From positions 907,586 to 971,585 of the forward strand of contig NZ_HE978641.1 of NCBI RefSeq assembly GCF_000312125.1: a stretch of 64,000 nucleotides of DNA, read 5' to 3'. Position 1 is the stretch's first letter. Each line of letters opens with the position of its first letter. The DNA comes from Timonella senegalensis JC301 (GTDB lineage: Bacteria > Actinomycetota > Actinomycetes > Actinomycetales > Cellulomonadaceae). The translations under genes and the position numbers were made by a program. Shown one piece after another: positions 18,161 through 26,241 of the stretch. Below the pieces are notes generated by a model. The model worked only from the letters and a program-made list of their open reading frames with translations. It did no database searches and was not told where the DNA came from.

Positions 18161-19012
18161 CTAGAGTTCGACGGTCCCGGAGGTCACGGTGCGGACGGCA
18201 CCGCCCACCCACATCTGACCCTGGGCACACTCCACGCGCAGGCGGCCATCCGAGCCCACCACGGTGCCCTGGCGGACCGAGTACTTTGGCGGGAGTTTGC
18301 CCGCAGGGATGAGCCAACTCGCCATGCCGGCGTTCGCGCTGCCGGTGACGGGATCCTCGTTAATGCCTACGCCGGGGACGAAGGCGCGTAGCTCGTAGTC
18401 GATCCCCGCGCGACGCTCGGCCGACCCCTTGGTGTACGGGCCGATCACGGCCACCTCCAAGTCGCCCAACGCGTCAAAGTCGGGGCTCAGATCCAACACA
18501 GCCTGGGCGCTGTGCAGCAGCAGGCCGATCCAGTTGGGGCCGTTCGCGATCCAGTTGCTGCCGACCACGTCGCGGGAGGTTAAAGAAAGCGCGTCGAAGA
18601 TGCGCTCGAGCGTGCCTTGATCCACCGCCCCGGAACGGGACAGCGGAGGAGCACAAAACGCCAACGATTCCGGCGAAACGCGGATAGGGATCTCGCCGAT
18701 GCCGCATTCCTGCACCACAACGCTGCTGTGGCGCGGACTTCCGCCGGCGGTGAGCCATGCGTGGGCACTGCCGAGTGTGGGGTGTCCCGCGAAGGGCAGT
18801 TCCTCGAGCGGCGTGAAGATTCGGACGCGATAGTCGGCGTCTGGGCTGGTCGCGGGCAGCAAGAACACAGTTTCCGAAAGGTTGGTCCAGCGCGCGAACG
18901 CCTGCATCTGCTCGCTGGTCAGCCCGTGGGCGTCGTGGACCACGGCCAGCGGGTTGCCGCTGAGCGGGCCGGTGCCGAATACGTCGACTTGGGTGAAACG
19001 GTAGGTCGTCAT
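18161..19012 (-). CDS. PhzF-family protein
   Basis: A 283-aa protein of the PhzF isomerase superfamily (diaminopimelate-epimerase-like fold). It shows VDVFGTGPLSGNPLAVV, the catalytic Glu47 in NLSETVFLLPA, FTPLEELPFAGHPTLGSAH, and the second-half INEDPVTGSANAGM. ATG 19012 follows GGAGCAGC; the longer frame to 19078 adds unlikely residues. It is probably an isomerase or epimerase of small acids. No phenazine genes are present, so phenazine synthesis is not implied. Confidence 0.85.
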   Translation of the reverse strand: MTTYRFTQVDVFGTGPLSGNPLAVVHDAHGLTSEQMQAFARWTNLSETVFLLPATSPDADYRVRIFTPLEELPFAGHPTLGSAHAWLTAGGSPRHSSVVVQECGIGEIPIRVSPESLAFCAPPLSRSGAVDQGTLERIFDALSLTSRDVVGSNWIANGPNWIGLLLHSAQAVLDLSPDFDALGDLEVAVIGPYTKGSAERRAGIDYELRAFVPGVGINEDPVTGSANAGMASWLIPAGKLPPKYSVRQGTVVGSDGRLRVECAQGQMWVGGAVRTVTSGTVEL

Positions 19013-19150
19013 GCTGCTCCCTGCTCCGGGGAATGCGGGCTGTCCATGATGTGAAACGCGGGCACTAAATTGTGCCATGGAATGGGCGCCTTGGAGAACG
19101 GGGAGAAGTGGGGTGCGTGGTGGTGGGGTGGTGGTGGGTGGCCCCGCTGT

Positions 19151-19215
19151 CGATGTATGCGCATCTCACCGATGTATGGCTGCGAGTCATACATCGGTGA
19201 GATGCGCATACATCG
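19151..19215. repeat. Perfect 27-bp inverted repeat, family B
   Basis: Left arm 19151-19177 (begins CGATGTATGCGCATCTCACC) pairs with 19189-19215 without mismatch around an 11-base loop. It lies in the 19013-19327 gap, which has no supported gene. A partial match to its core (GATGCGCATCTC) occurs at 38939-38950. There is no U-tract, so it resembles a dispersed palindromic element rather than a terminator. Confidence 0.85.
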
Positions 19216-19267
19216 GAGAAGCGTGCCGCTCCCGTCCCCGTACCCATTTCGCACCACCAGAAAACAG

Positions 19268-19303
19268 CCCGGCCCCGGACTCCAACGGGAGTTCGGGGCC
19301 GGG
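19268..19303 (-). terminator. Terminator downstream of the lipoprotein gene
   Basis: Stem CCCGGCCCCGGACTCC (19268-19283) pairs with 19288-19303 with a single G-T-type mismatch around an AACG loop. It lies 25 bases beyond the stop at 19328. Read on the minus strand, it is followed by a short U-containing stretch (gctgttttc). Confidence 0.65.
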
Positions 19304-19327
19304 ACAGTGCTCATTGCGCCAGCTAGG

Positions 19328-20005
19328 TCAGCCCTTGAGGGCCTTGAACAGCGCGGCGTGGGCGTCGAGCGCCTGGAACACGGTTGGGGCGAGGGTCGAG
19401 CCTTCCTCGGCGTCGAGCCTCGTCAGAACAGTCATGCCCTCGAACACGGAGATGACGCCGTCCGAGTTGACTACTGAGTCTGGGGTGACCGCAGACTCGA
19501 TAGCGAACGAGTTGCCGCCCTCTGAAACGCTTGGCGCGCCGTCGATTGCGAGTGCAGCCGCATCGTTCTTGGCGATGTACGCCTCGGCATTGATCTTGGC
19601 GGAGCGGATCTCGAACGTGAGGACTCCGGCGCCGTCCTTCTTGGCTACGTACTCCTCGTTGACCCAGTTGCACTCAACGACCTCTGCGCCGCCCGAGAAT
19701 GAACGCTTCTCAAAATCGCCTTGCTTGGGGGTCAGGCCCTGGACGATTGAACCGAGCATGCCGGTGAAGTCCTTGCAGGTTGGGACCGGGGTGACGAGCG
19801 GCTCGATGCCCGAGGTGTCGACCGTGCTGCCCGACTCGCCCTTTGGCGCGGAATCGGATCCAGGGAGGGCGTCGCCCTCGGAAGGAAGCGGACCGCATGC
19901 GGTGAGTGTGGCGAGGGCTGCGGCAGCGGCGAGTGCGGCCACAACGCGCAGCGGGGTTGGGCGGGAAGTGCGGGCATTGCCTGCGTTGATAATGCGTTGA
20001 GACAC
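19328..20005 (-). CDS. Secreted lipoprotein of unknown function
   Basis: A 225-aa protein. The first 37 residues form a signal peptide with lipobox LTAC (Cys37). A Ser/Gly/Asp-rich linker (about residues 38-65) is followed by a folded domain containing two cysteines (VPTCKDFTG and VVECNWVN) that could form a disulfide. The GTG 20005 start follows GGAGAA. It resembles DUF3558-type mycobacterial/actinobacterial lipoproteins in general layout, but I do not recognise a specific family with confidence. A perfect palindrome 48-61 bases upstream of the start suggests regulated expression. Confidence 0.75.
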   Translation of the reverse strand: MSQRIINAGNARTSRPTPLRVVAALAAAAALATLTACGPLPSEGDALPGSDSAPKGESGSTVDTSGIEPLVTPVPTCKDFTGMLGSIVQGLTPKQGDFEKRSFSGGAEVVECNWVNEEYVAKKDGAGVLTFEIRSAKINAEAYIAKNDAAALAIDGAPSVSEGGNSFAIESAVTPDSVVNSDGVISVFEGMTVLTRLDAEEGSTLAPTVFQALDAHAALFKALKG

Positions 20006-20052
20006 GGGGGTTCTCCGTTCAACTAAAGGTGAGTTGGTTCACAGATTAGGGG

Positions 20053-20066
20053 CTAAAACGTTTTAG
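20053..20066. promoter_or_regulatory. LacI/CcpA-type palindrome upstream of the lipoprotein gene
   Basis: CTAAAACGTTTTAG is a perfect 14-bp palindrome with a central CG, the same architecture as the operator at 3677-3690 but different outer bases. It sits 48-61 bases before the minus-strand start at 20005. It could bind a LacI-family regulator encoded elsewhere. Confidence 0.55.
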
Positions 20067-20346
20067 GTCCATGGTCCCAGGTCAACGTTTAACAATCTGT
20101 AACAAACAAGCGGTTGAAAACGCCCAAAACGGCACCAGGAGGCCGGAAGGTGAGACGTTCTGCGGGTCGCCGCATTGCTGGGTGTGGGTCCTGTGTTGGG
20201 CTGCTTTTCCAGGCTCTTGAGGGCATGTTCCGCCGTGTTGTCGCCACGTCTCTAAGTGCCCGATGTTGCCGCCTGTCGCTTGGGATTGGCTGGCGCAAGA
20301 ATCTAGGACCGCTGGGTCAGGGGCGGGGGGCGTCTGAAATGCATGT

Positions 20347-20375
20347 TTGACAGCGGCCCAAGACCGCGTTAATTT
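20347..20375 (+). promoter_or_regulatory. Promoter of the ROK/alpha-glucoside operon
   Basis: TTGACA at 20347-20352, a 17-base spacer and TAATTT at 20370-20375 form a near-consensus vegetative promoter. It lies 37 bases before the GTG of the ROK regulator. The remaining part of the 20006-20411 gap holds no supported gene. Confidence 0.75.
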
Positions 20376-20378
20376 AGG

Positions 20379-20390
20379 ACTAAATTTAGT
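20379..20390. promoter_or_regulatory. Candidate ROK operator
   Basis: ACTAAATTTAGT is a perfect 12-bp palindrome placed over the expected +1 of the promoter at 20347-20375. Its AT-rich centre resembles NagC/Mlc/XylR-type ROK sites. It is therefore a likely autoregulatory site for the ROK regulator and the operon. Confidence 0.65.
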
Positions 20391-20411
20391 ACTGAACAAA
20401 GGTGTTGGAAC

Positions 20412-21629
20412 GTGGTTCGATCTACAGTCTCCTCCAACGGCGACCTCGTACCCTCGGCGATCCTCGCGTTGCTGGGTCGTCACGGCGCAGTGTCGCGCGC
20501 AGACATCGCGCGAATGCTCGATGTCTCCCCGGCAACCGTCACCCAAGTGACCAAGAGCCTCATAGAGCGCGAGCTCATCGAAGAGCGCGCCTCGGTTCCG
20601 TCCGCGGGTGGACGACCAGCCCGGCTCATCGGACTGGTACAGGACGCTGGAGGGGCAATCGGGGTGAAGGTCGCCTCGACCCACGTGCAGATTGTTGAAG
20701 TTGCGGCCGACGGCGACATCATCAAGGCTCACACCCACCCGTACAACGCCTCAGCAGACAACGCGATCGACGTGCTTGGTGATTTACTCGAAGAGCAATT
20801 GGCTCGGTACGAGGGGAAGCTCCTCGGAATCGGCGTTGGAATTGCCGGAAGTGTGAATTCCCAAGAGTCGGGCACCGTCATCGCCCCAACTCTGGGCTGG
20901 AATGAAGTCAAACTGGGGCCATACCTGCGAAAGCGCCTCGGTGTTCCGGTACTCGTTGAGAACGACGTCAATGCACTCTCCGTTGCCGAGCGCCTCTACG
21001 GCACTGGCCAAAAATACTCATCGTTCCTGACCATCACCATCGGACGAGGCATCGGCTGCGGCATCATCGTCGACGGTGCACTGCACCGAGGCGCGTCTGG
21101 AGGAGCCGGGGAAATCGGACACGTTCCCGCTGTCATCGACGGCCCTCTGTGCGACTGCGGAGCATACGGATGCCTCGAGGCGCTCGTTGGACAGAAAGCA
21201 CTCGAAGCAACCGGACGCGAGCACGGTCTGATTTCGCAGGAGCAAAACCTCGAAGACCTCCTAGACCTCGCCGCTCGCGGGTCAGACCAAGCACAGGAGA
21301 TCTTCAAACGTGCTGGCTACATGCTCGGACGCGCGATCGCGGGCGTGGTGCACACCGTTGACCCAGAGATCGTTGTCCTGCTGGGCGAAGGCATTGCCGC
21401 CTGGGAATTCTGGCAGCCCGGATTCGAAAAGGGATTCCGCTCAGGCCAGTGGGCAGCTCGGTCGAACCTCCCATACATCGTTGAGTCGTGGGCGGACGAC
21501 AAGTGGGCGCTCGGTGCCGCGGCTCTCGTGCTCGCAGCGCCGTTCGACGCCCGTAACACTTCCGGCGGGCAAGGCAAACTCGTCCGTGAGCGACTGAGCG
21601 CACCCGTGGAAGCCGGTGTTGGAGCATGA
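20412..21629 (+). CDS. ROK-family transcriptional regulator
   Basis: A 405-aa protein with an N-terminal winged helix-turn-helix (about residues 12-60; SRADIARMLDVSPATVTQV) joined to a ROK kinase-like domain. The zinc-type cluster in GPLCDCGAYGCLEALVG matches the ROK repressor consensus, and TITIGRGIGCGIIVDG is the phosphate-binding region. It starts at GTG 20412 behind a strong promoter with a palindromic site at +1. It overlaps the next permease gene by 4 bases. It probably represses this alpha-glucoside operon until inducer binds. Confidence 0.92.
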   Translation: MVRSTVSSNGDLVPSAILALLGRHGAVSRADIARMLDVSPATVTQVTKSLIERELIEERASVPSAGGRPARLIGLVQDAGGAIGVKVASTHVQIVEVAADGDIIKAHTHPYNASADNAIDVLGDLLEEQLARYEGKLLGIGVGIAGSVNSQESGTVIAPTLGWNEVKLGPYLRKRLGVPVLVENDVNALSVAERLYGTGQKYSSFLTITIGRGIGCGIIVDGALHRGASGGAGEIGHVPAVIDGPLCDCGAYGCLEALVGQKALEATGREHGLISQEQNLEDLLDLAARGSDQAQEIFKRAGYMLGRAIAGVVHTVDPEIVVLLGEGIAAWEFWQPGFEKGFRSGQWAARSNLPYIVESWADDKWALGAAALVLAAPFDARNTSGGQGKLVRERLSAPVEAGVGA

Positions 21630-22546
21630 CCAGCGCTGCACACACGTGGGAACCCATCGCTACGCGGAAGAAAAAGACGGACTGGAAGCGCTACGGCTGG
21701 CTCGCATTTTTCCTTCTGCCCTCCGCAATCCCACTCGCCATCTTTGTGTTCCGCCCGATGATCAGTTCCCTGTGGATCTCACTGCACGAGTGGAACCTCA
21801 TTTCGGACATGAAGTGGGTGGGCTTGGAAAACTACTCCAAGCTCCTGAGTTCGGACCAAACGTGGGACATCATCGGTCACACCCTGCTGTATATCGCCGG
21901 GTACTTGCCGATCGTTTACTTCGGCGGACTGGCGCTCGCGGTCCTGCTGAACCAGAAAATCTACGGGCGAGCATTCTTCCGTTCGGCATACTTCCTTCCG
22001 GTCATTACCAGCTGGGTAGTCGTGGCCCTCGTCTGGCAGTGGTTGCTCAATCCATCCAACGGTCTGGTCAACCAAGTGCTTGGCTTCCTCAACCTGCCCC
22101 AACCAGGCTGGTGGACCGACCCTGTGTGGGCGATGCCCTCGGTCATCCTCGCCTCGGCATGGAAGGATCTTGGCTTCGTCATGGTGATCCTGCTTGCGGG
22201 ATTGCAGGCCGTGCCCGGGGACGTTCTTGAGGCCGCGAAGATGGACGGCACTAATGCCTGGCAGAGATTCTGGCGCATTACGTTCCCGCTGCTCTCCCCA
22301 TCGAGTTTCTTTGTCATTGTTATCTCCCTGATCAACGGCTTCCAAGTGTTCGATCAGGTCTACATGATGACCGGCGGCGGACCATCCGGTTCAAGCCAGG
22401 TCATCGTCGGCCAAATCTATGACCTGACATTTAGGTATGGCCGCGCAGGAGAAGCATCTGCGCTCTCGTGGATTCTGTTCTTGCTCATCATGCTCGTTAC
22501 CGCGTTCCAACTAGTCGGTCAGAAGAGGTGGGTACACAATGCCTGA
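21626..22546 (+). CDS. Sugar ABC transporter permease (MalF type)
   Basis: A 306-aa CUT1 permease, first of two. It has about six membrane helices and an EAA loop (PGDVLEAAKMDGTNAWQRF). It overlaps the ROK gene (ATGA) and the next permease by 8 bases. No ATPase gene lies in the operon. Confidence 0.92.
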   Translation: MTSAAHTWEPIATRKKKTDWKRYGWLAFFLLPSAIPLAIFVFRPMISSLWISLHEWNLISDMKWVGLENYSKLLSSDQTWDIIGHTLLYIAGYLPIVYFGGLALAVLLNQKIYGRAFFRSAYFLPVITSWVVVALVWQWLLNPSNGLVNQVLGFLNLPQPGWWTDPVWAMPSVILASAWKDLGFVMVILLAGLQAVPGDVLEAAKMDGTNAWQRFWRITFPLLSPSSFFVIVISLINGFQVFDQVYMMTGGGPSGSSQVIVGQIYDLTFRYGRAGEASALSWILFLLIMLVTAFQLVGQKRWVHNA

Positions 22547-23438
22547 TTCGACTGTGCTGACTCAGTCAACCCGTGCGCCACAAGCGCACTCATCAAGCAA
22601 GGCAGACAAAGTGACCTCATCGCGCCGACTTAGCGGAAGGTCGTTGGTTCTCCACGCGTTGGTTGTGCTCGGCGCAATCATGATGCTGTTCCCCTTCCTG
22701 TGGACGGTGGTCACGTCCATCACTCCGAGCGGGACCTTGGCGTCTGGCCCGAGCCTGCTGGTGAAGGACCCAACCCTTGACGCGTATCGGAAGCTCTTCG
22801 ATTCGCTTCCCGTGGGACGGATTATTGCGAACTCACTGTTTATTGCGATTGCAACCACAGTGCTTCAGCTCCTGACCTCGTCCATGGCCGCTTACGCGTT
22901 CTCGCGAATCGCATTCAGGGGAAAGAACGTTGTCTTTGCCCTGTATCTCGCAACCATGATGATCCCGATGCAGGTACTCGTTGTTCCGTTGTTCATTCAG
23001 ATGACGGAATTCAAACTGAACGACACGTACCTCTCGCTTATCGCCCCAACCATTGCGGCTGCCTTTGGAATCTTCTTGGTTAAGCAGGCGATGGACTCGA
23101 TTCCGCGTGACCTCGACGAGGCCGCGACTCTGGATGGTGCCGGTCACCTGCGGATCTTCTCCACCATGATCCTCCCGCTGACCAAAGCGTCCTTGGCAAC
23201 TCTTGCCGTGTTCGCATTCATGGGCAGCTGGAACAGTTTCCTGTGGCCCCTCGTGGTTATCCGGTCTCCGGAGTTCATGACGTTGCCTTTGGGTCTGGCA
23301 ACACTCAAGGGGCAGTACACCACCGAGTGGGATGTGGTGATGGCTGGCTCGGTCATGTCGATCATCCCCATCGCGGTCATCTATCTGTTCGCGCAGAAGC
23401 ACATCATCGAAGGAATGTCGCACACGGGCCTGAAGTGA
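22539..23438 (+). CDS. Sugar ABC transporter permease (MalG type)
   Basis: A 299-aa partner permease with an EAA loop (PRDLDEAATLDGAGHLRIF) and six hydrophobic helices. Its last codon and stop fall inside the first copy of a 47-base direct repeat (23430-23476), which is unusual for a gene end. Confidence 0.92.
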   Translation: MPDSTVLTQSTRAPQAHSSSKADKVTSSRRLSGRSLVLHALVVLGAIMMLFPFLWTVVTSITPSGTLASGPSLLVKDPTLDAYRKLFDSLPVGRIIANSLFIAIATTVLQLLTSSMAAYAFSRIAFRGKNVVFALYLATMMIPMQVLVVPLFIQMTEFKLNDTYLSLIAPTIAAAFGIFLVKQAMDSIPRDLDEAATLDGAGHLRIFSTMILPLTKASLATLAVFAFMGSWNSFLWPLVVIRSPEFMTLPLGLATLKGQYTTEWDVVMAGSVMSIIPIAVIYLFAQKHIIEGMSHTGLK

Positions 23439-23566
23439 GCTCGAGCATCGTAGGAATCGAGCGGAGCGAGGTTCCTGCGGATGCGAGAGCGAGCGTGCAG
23501 GCTCGTCATGGGAATAGGTCTGAAGTGAGCTCGAGCATCGTAGGAATCGAGCGGAGCGAGGTTCCT
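23430..23566. repeat. Tandem duplication of a 47-base segment
   Basis: Copies at 23430-23476 and 23520-23566 are identical (starting CTGAAGTGAGCTCGAGCATC and ending GCGAGGTTCCT), with a 90-base period. Each copy contains an imperfect hairpin (AGGAATCG ... CGAGGTTCCT). The first copy includes the permease stop codon. The stretch between the permease and the binding-protein gene therefore holds duplicated, terminator-like structure. Confidence 0.85.
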
Positions 23567-23699
23567 CGCCCCTACTACATCCACTGGTTCGCTCCGCGTG
23601 AGTCGATCGCGCAGAACCAGTGTGCCCATCTACCAGTTAATTCTTTCTTCTCCACCCCCTGTATGCCGCATTGAGGCGGCGACTTTGAAAGGAAACACC

Positions 23700-24986
23700 A
23701 TGGCATTACGTATGTCGAAGCCATTCACGGTGAAGCTGTTGGCTTTGTCCACTCTCTCTGTTCTCGCTCTGTCGGCGTGCTCTCAGGGTTCGGCAACCAA
23801 GCAGGAGACGGCCGCCCCATCTGAGGGAGGCGACCCAAAGACTGTCGTGCGGTACATGAACTTCTCCGCTAACGGTGGCAACGAGGAGACTCTCGGCGCT
23901 ATCGAGGCGGCCTTTGAGGCGGCAAACTCTGACATCGATGTTCAGATCGAGACGTTGCCGTATGACGACTACTTCACCAAGTTGCAGACGGCGGTTGCCG
24001 GCAAGACTGTGTCGGATGCTTTTGAACTGAACTACGAGAACTTCGTGACGTATGCAGCGTCCGGTGCGCTCGCGGAGATTCCTGTCTCGAATGCTGCCGC
24101 ATACAGCCCTCGCGTTTTTGAGGCGTTCCAGCACGATGGCAAGCAGCTTGGCTTGCCGGTGTCGTTCTCCAATGTGGTCCTGTTCTACAACAAGGACCTC
24201 TTTGATAAGGCGGGTCTGGACTATCCGACCGCTGACTGGACGTGGCAGGACGAGCAGAAGGCGGCTGAGGCCATCACGGACAAGGCGGCAGGTGTCTGGG
24301 GAGATTACCAGCCGATCTCGTTCCACGAGTTCTACAAGGCTCTTGAGCAGGCTGGTGGATCGTTCCTGAACGAGGACGGTACGGCGGCAACCATCGCGAC
24401 GCCTGAGGGCGAGGCTGCGGCGAAGTGGCTTGTGGAGAAGTCCGGGACTTCTATGCCTACCGAGGCGGATGGCGCCGGAACTCCCGACTTTGACACCAAC
24501 TTGTTCAAGGAGGGCAAGCTCGGCATGTGGCACTCCGGAATCTGGATGTTCGGCGGGCTTGCCGAGGTCGAGGATCTGAACTGGGACATCGCGGTGGAGC
24601 CAGGGGACGCACAGAAGGCGTCTGCACTGTTTGCTAACGGCGCTGCTGTGTCCGCGACTTCGCAGAATGTTGAGGCTGCGGCCAAGTGGGTCGAGTTCCT
24701 GACTTCGTCCAAGGAAATGGTTGATCTGCGCCTGGAGAAGGCGTGGGAGCTTCCCCCTGTTGCTGACGACGCCTTGTTTGCGCCTTACCTAGAGCAGACC
24801 CCTCCTGCAAACCGCCAGGCGGTAATTGACTCGCTCGACGCAATTGCGATGCCTCCGGTTGTCGTCCAGCAGCAGGAGATGCAGGACATCGTGGGTGAGG
24901 AGCTCTCCAACGCGGCTGCCGGCCGTAAGGATGTGGCCACTGCCCTCAAGGACGCGCAAGAGCGCATCAACAACGTCATCAAGTAA
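23700..24986 (+). CDS. Sugar-binding lipoprotein
   Basis: A 428-aa family-1 solute-binding protein with lipobox LSAC (Cys27). ATG 23700 follows GAAAGGAAAC. The segment DAFELNYENFVTYAASGAL and late WVEFLTSSKEMVDL-type motifs fit CUT1 binding proteins. It captures the substrate for the two preceding permeases, probably a short alpha-glucoside given the downstream GH15-like and GH31 genes. Confidence 0.9.
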   Translation: MALRMSKPFTVKLLALSTLSVLALSACSQGSATKQETAAPSEGGDPKTVVRYMNFSANGGNEETLGAIEAAFEAANSDIDVQIETLPYDDYFTKLQTAVAGKTVSDAFELNYENFVTYAASGALAEIPVSNAAAYSPRVFEAFQHDGKQLGLPVSFSNVVLFYNKDLFDKAGLDYPTADWTWQDEQKAAEAITDKAAGVWGDYQPISFHEFYKALEQAGGSFLNEDGTAATIATPEGEAAAKWLVEKSGTSMPTEADGAGTPDFDTNLFKEGKLGMWHSGIWMFGGLAEVEDLNWDIAVEPGDAQKASALFANGAAVSATSQNVEAAAKWVEFLTSSKEMVDLRLEKAWELPPVADDALFAPYLEQTPPANRQAVIDSLDAIAMPPVVVQQQEMQDIVGEELSNAAAGRKDVATALKDAQERINNVIK

Positions 24987-24993
24987 TTCCCGT

Positions 24994-25025
24994 AGGGTGC
25001 GGGGGACGCGCAGCCCCCGCACCCT
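24994..25025 (+). terminator. Intra-operon stem-loop
   Basis: AGGGTGCGGGGG (24994-25005) and CCCCCGCACCCT (25014-25025) form a perfect 12-bp stem with an 8-base loop, followed by ATTTTG. It lies between the binding-protein gene and the GH15-like gene. It is likely a partial terminator or mRNA 3' stabiliser that sets a high binding-protein level. Confidence 0.8.
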
Positions 25026-25055
25026 ATTTTGTGAGCAATACAGATAAGGGCAGAC

Positions 25056-26234
25056 ATGTCATCAACTTTCCACGTACGTGATCACTTGCGTGCGCGAGGC
25101 CTGACCGATGAGCGGCTGGAGTTTCTCATCCAGCACAGCGCTGAGGTTATTCGGGGTTTTCAGGAGCCTAACGGTGCGTACCCGGCGAGCCCCACGTTCT
25201 CCGCGTACAAGGGGTACTCCTGGTTGCGCGATGGCTCGTTCATTGCGGAGGGTATGTCTCGCTTCGGAGACGTCGACTCGGTGAACGGGTTCCACGACTG
25301 GGTGAACACCACGTTGTCTGCCCGCCGCGAGCAGGTTGATGCTTTGGTTGTCCGCCACCAGGCAGGTGAGGATATTCCGCTCGCTGATATGCTCCCCACG
25401 CGCTTCACCTTTGACGGTGCCGATGGGTCTGACCCGTGGTGGGATTTCCAAACTGATGGCTATGGCATGTGGTTGTGGCAGGTTGGAGAGCACGCTTCGC
25501 GCCACCGGGTTGATCCAGCTCAATGGGAAGCTGGCATGGCTGTTGCCTTCGACTTCGCGGCTGAGTTCTGGAACATGAACTGTTATGACTGGTGGGAGGA
25601 GCACTCCGAGGCTGTCCACACCTCCACTCTTGGTGCATTGTTCGCGGGCTTTACGGCGGTTTCTAGAGGCAATCTGCTCGATGATGAGCGCACTTCTCGC
25701 GCGGTTGGGCTTGCCACCCAGGTCCGAGAGTTCATCCTTGCGAAGGCCGTTATTTCGGGTCGGGCCAAGGATGCGTCCGCACAGCATCTGTCTAAGTGGA
25801 TTGGCGCAGACACGGTCGATGCTTCGCTTGCCGCGTGCGTTGTTCCCTTCGGTGTCTTGGGGGTTGATTCTGTCCTCGCTGCGAACACCATTAACGCAGT
25901 GGAACGAGACCTTTCCGTTTACGGTGGAGTCCACCGGTTCCGCGCGGACGTGTTCTTTGGCGGAGGCCAGTGGCTGTTGTTGAGCTGCCTTGTGGCTTGG
26001 AACAAGGCTGCATCGGGCGACCTAGAGTCCGCTGCGGACTATCTCGTGTGGGTGGCCAGCCAGGCGCTCGAAAACGGCGACATGCCTGAGCAAGTCAACA
26101 CCCACATGAACTATCCAGAGCATGAGGAGGAGTGGATCCAAAAGTGGGGTCCGGCAGCGACTCCTCTGCTGTGGTCGCACGGTATGTTCCTCACCCTTGC
26201 TGATTCTCTTGGACTCCTCGAAACAAAGGCTTGA
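25056..26234 (+). CDS. GH15-like glucoside hydrolase
   Basis: A 392-aa protein of the (alpha/alpha)6-barrel glucoamylase type. It has PNGAYPASPTFSAYKGYSWLRDG, where the YSWLRDG stretch matches the GH15 substrate-binding region. Further motifs are NCYDWWEEH and a late WGPAATPLLWSHGMFL with conserved tryptophans. It is shorter than full glucoamylases and has no signal peptide, consistent with a cytoplasmic isomaltose- or oligo-alpha-glucoside-hydrolysing enzyme acting after import. Catalytic glutamates were not assigned individually. Confidence 0.82.
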   Translation: MSSTFHVRDHLRARGLTDERLEFLIQHSAEVIRGFQEPNGAYPASPTFSAYKGYSWLRDGSFIAEGMSRFGDVDSVNGFHDWVNTTLSARREQVDALVVRHQAGEDIPLADMLPTRFTFDGADGSDPWWDFQTDGYGMWLWQVGEHASRHRVDPAQWEAGMAVAFDFAAEFWNMNCYDWWEEHSEAVHTSTLGALFAGFTAVSRGNLLDDERTSRAVGLATQVREFILAKAVISGRAKDASAQHLSKWIGADTVDASLAACVVPFGVLGVDSVLAANTINAVERDLSVYGGVHRFRADVFFGGGQWLLLSCLVAWNKAASGDLESAADYLVWVASQALENGDMPEQVNTHMNYPEHEEEWIQKWGPAATPLLWSHGMFLTLADSLGLLETKA

Positions 26235-26241
26235 TAGCGCA

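Noticed and set aside
18161-19012. Phenazine biosynthesis from the PhzF-like gene
   Set aside because: PhzF-fold proteins are widespread and no other phz gene is present.
20114-20350. Plus-strand open frame of 78 codons upstream of the ROK gene
   Set aside because: Arg/Gly-rich composition typical of a random GC-rich frame, and it ends within the ROK promoter.
23430-23566. Direct repeats as attachment sites or IS target duplication
   Set aside because: Only 43 bases separate the copies, with no integrase or transposase; a simple tandem duplication explains it.
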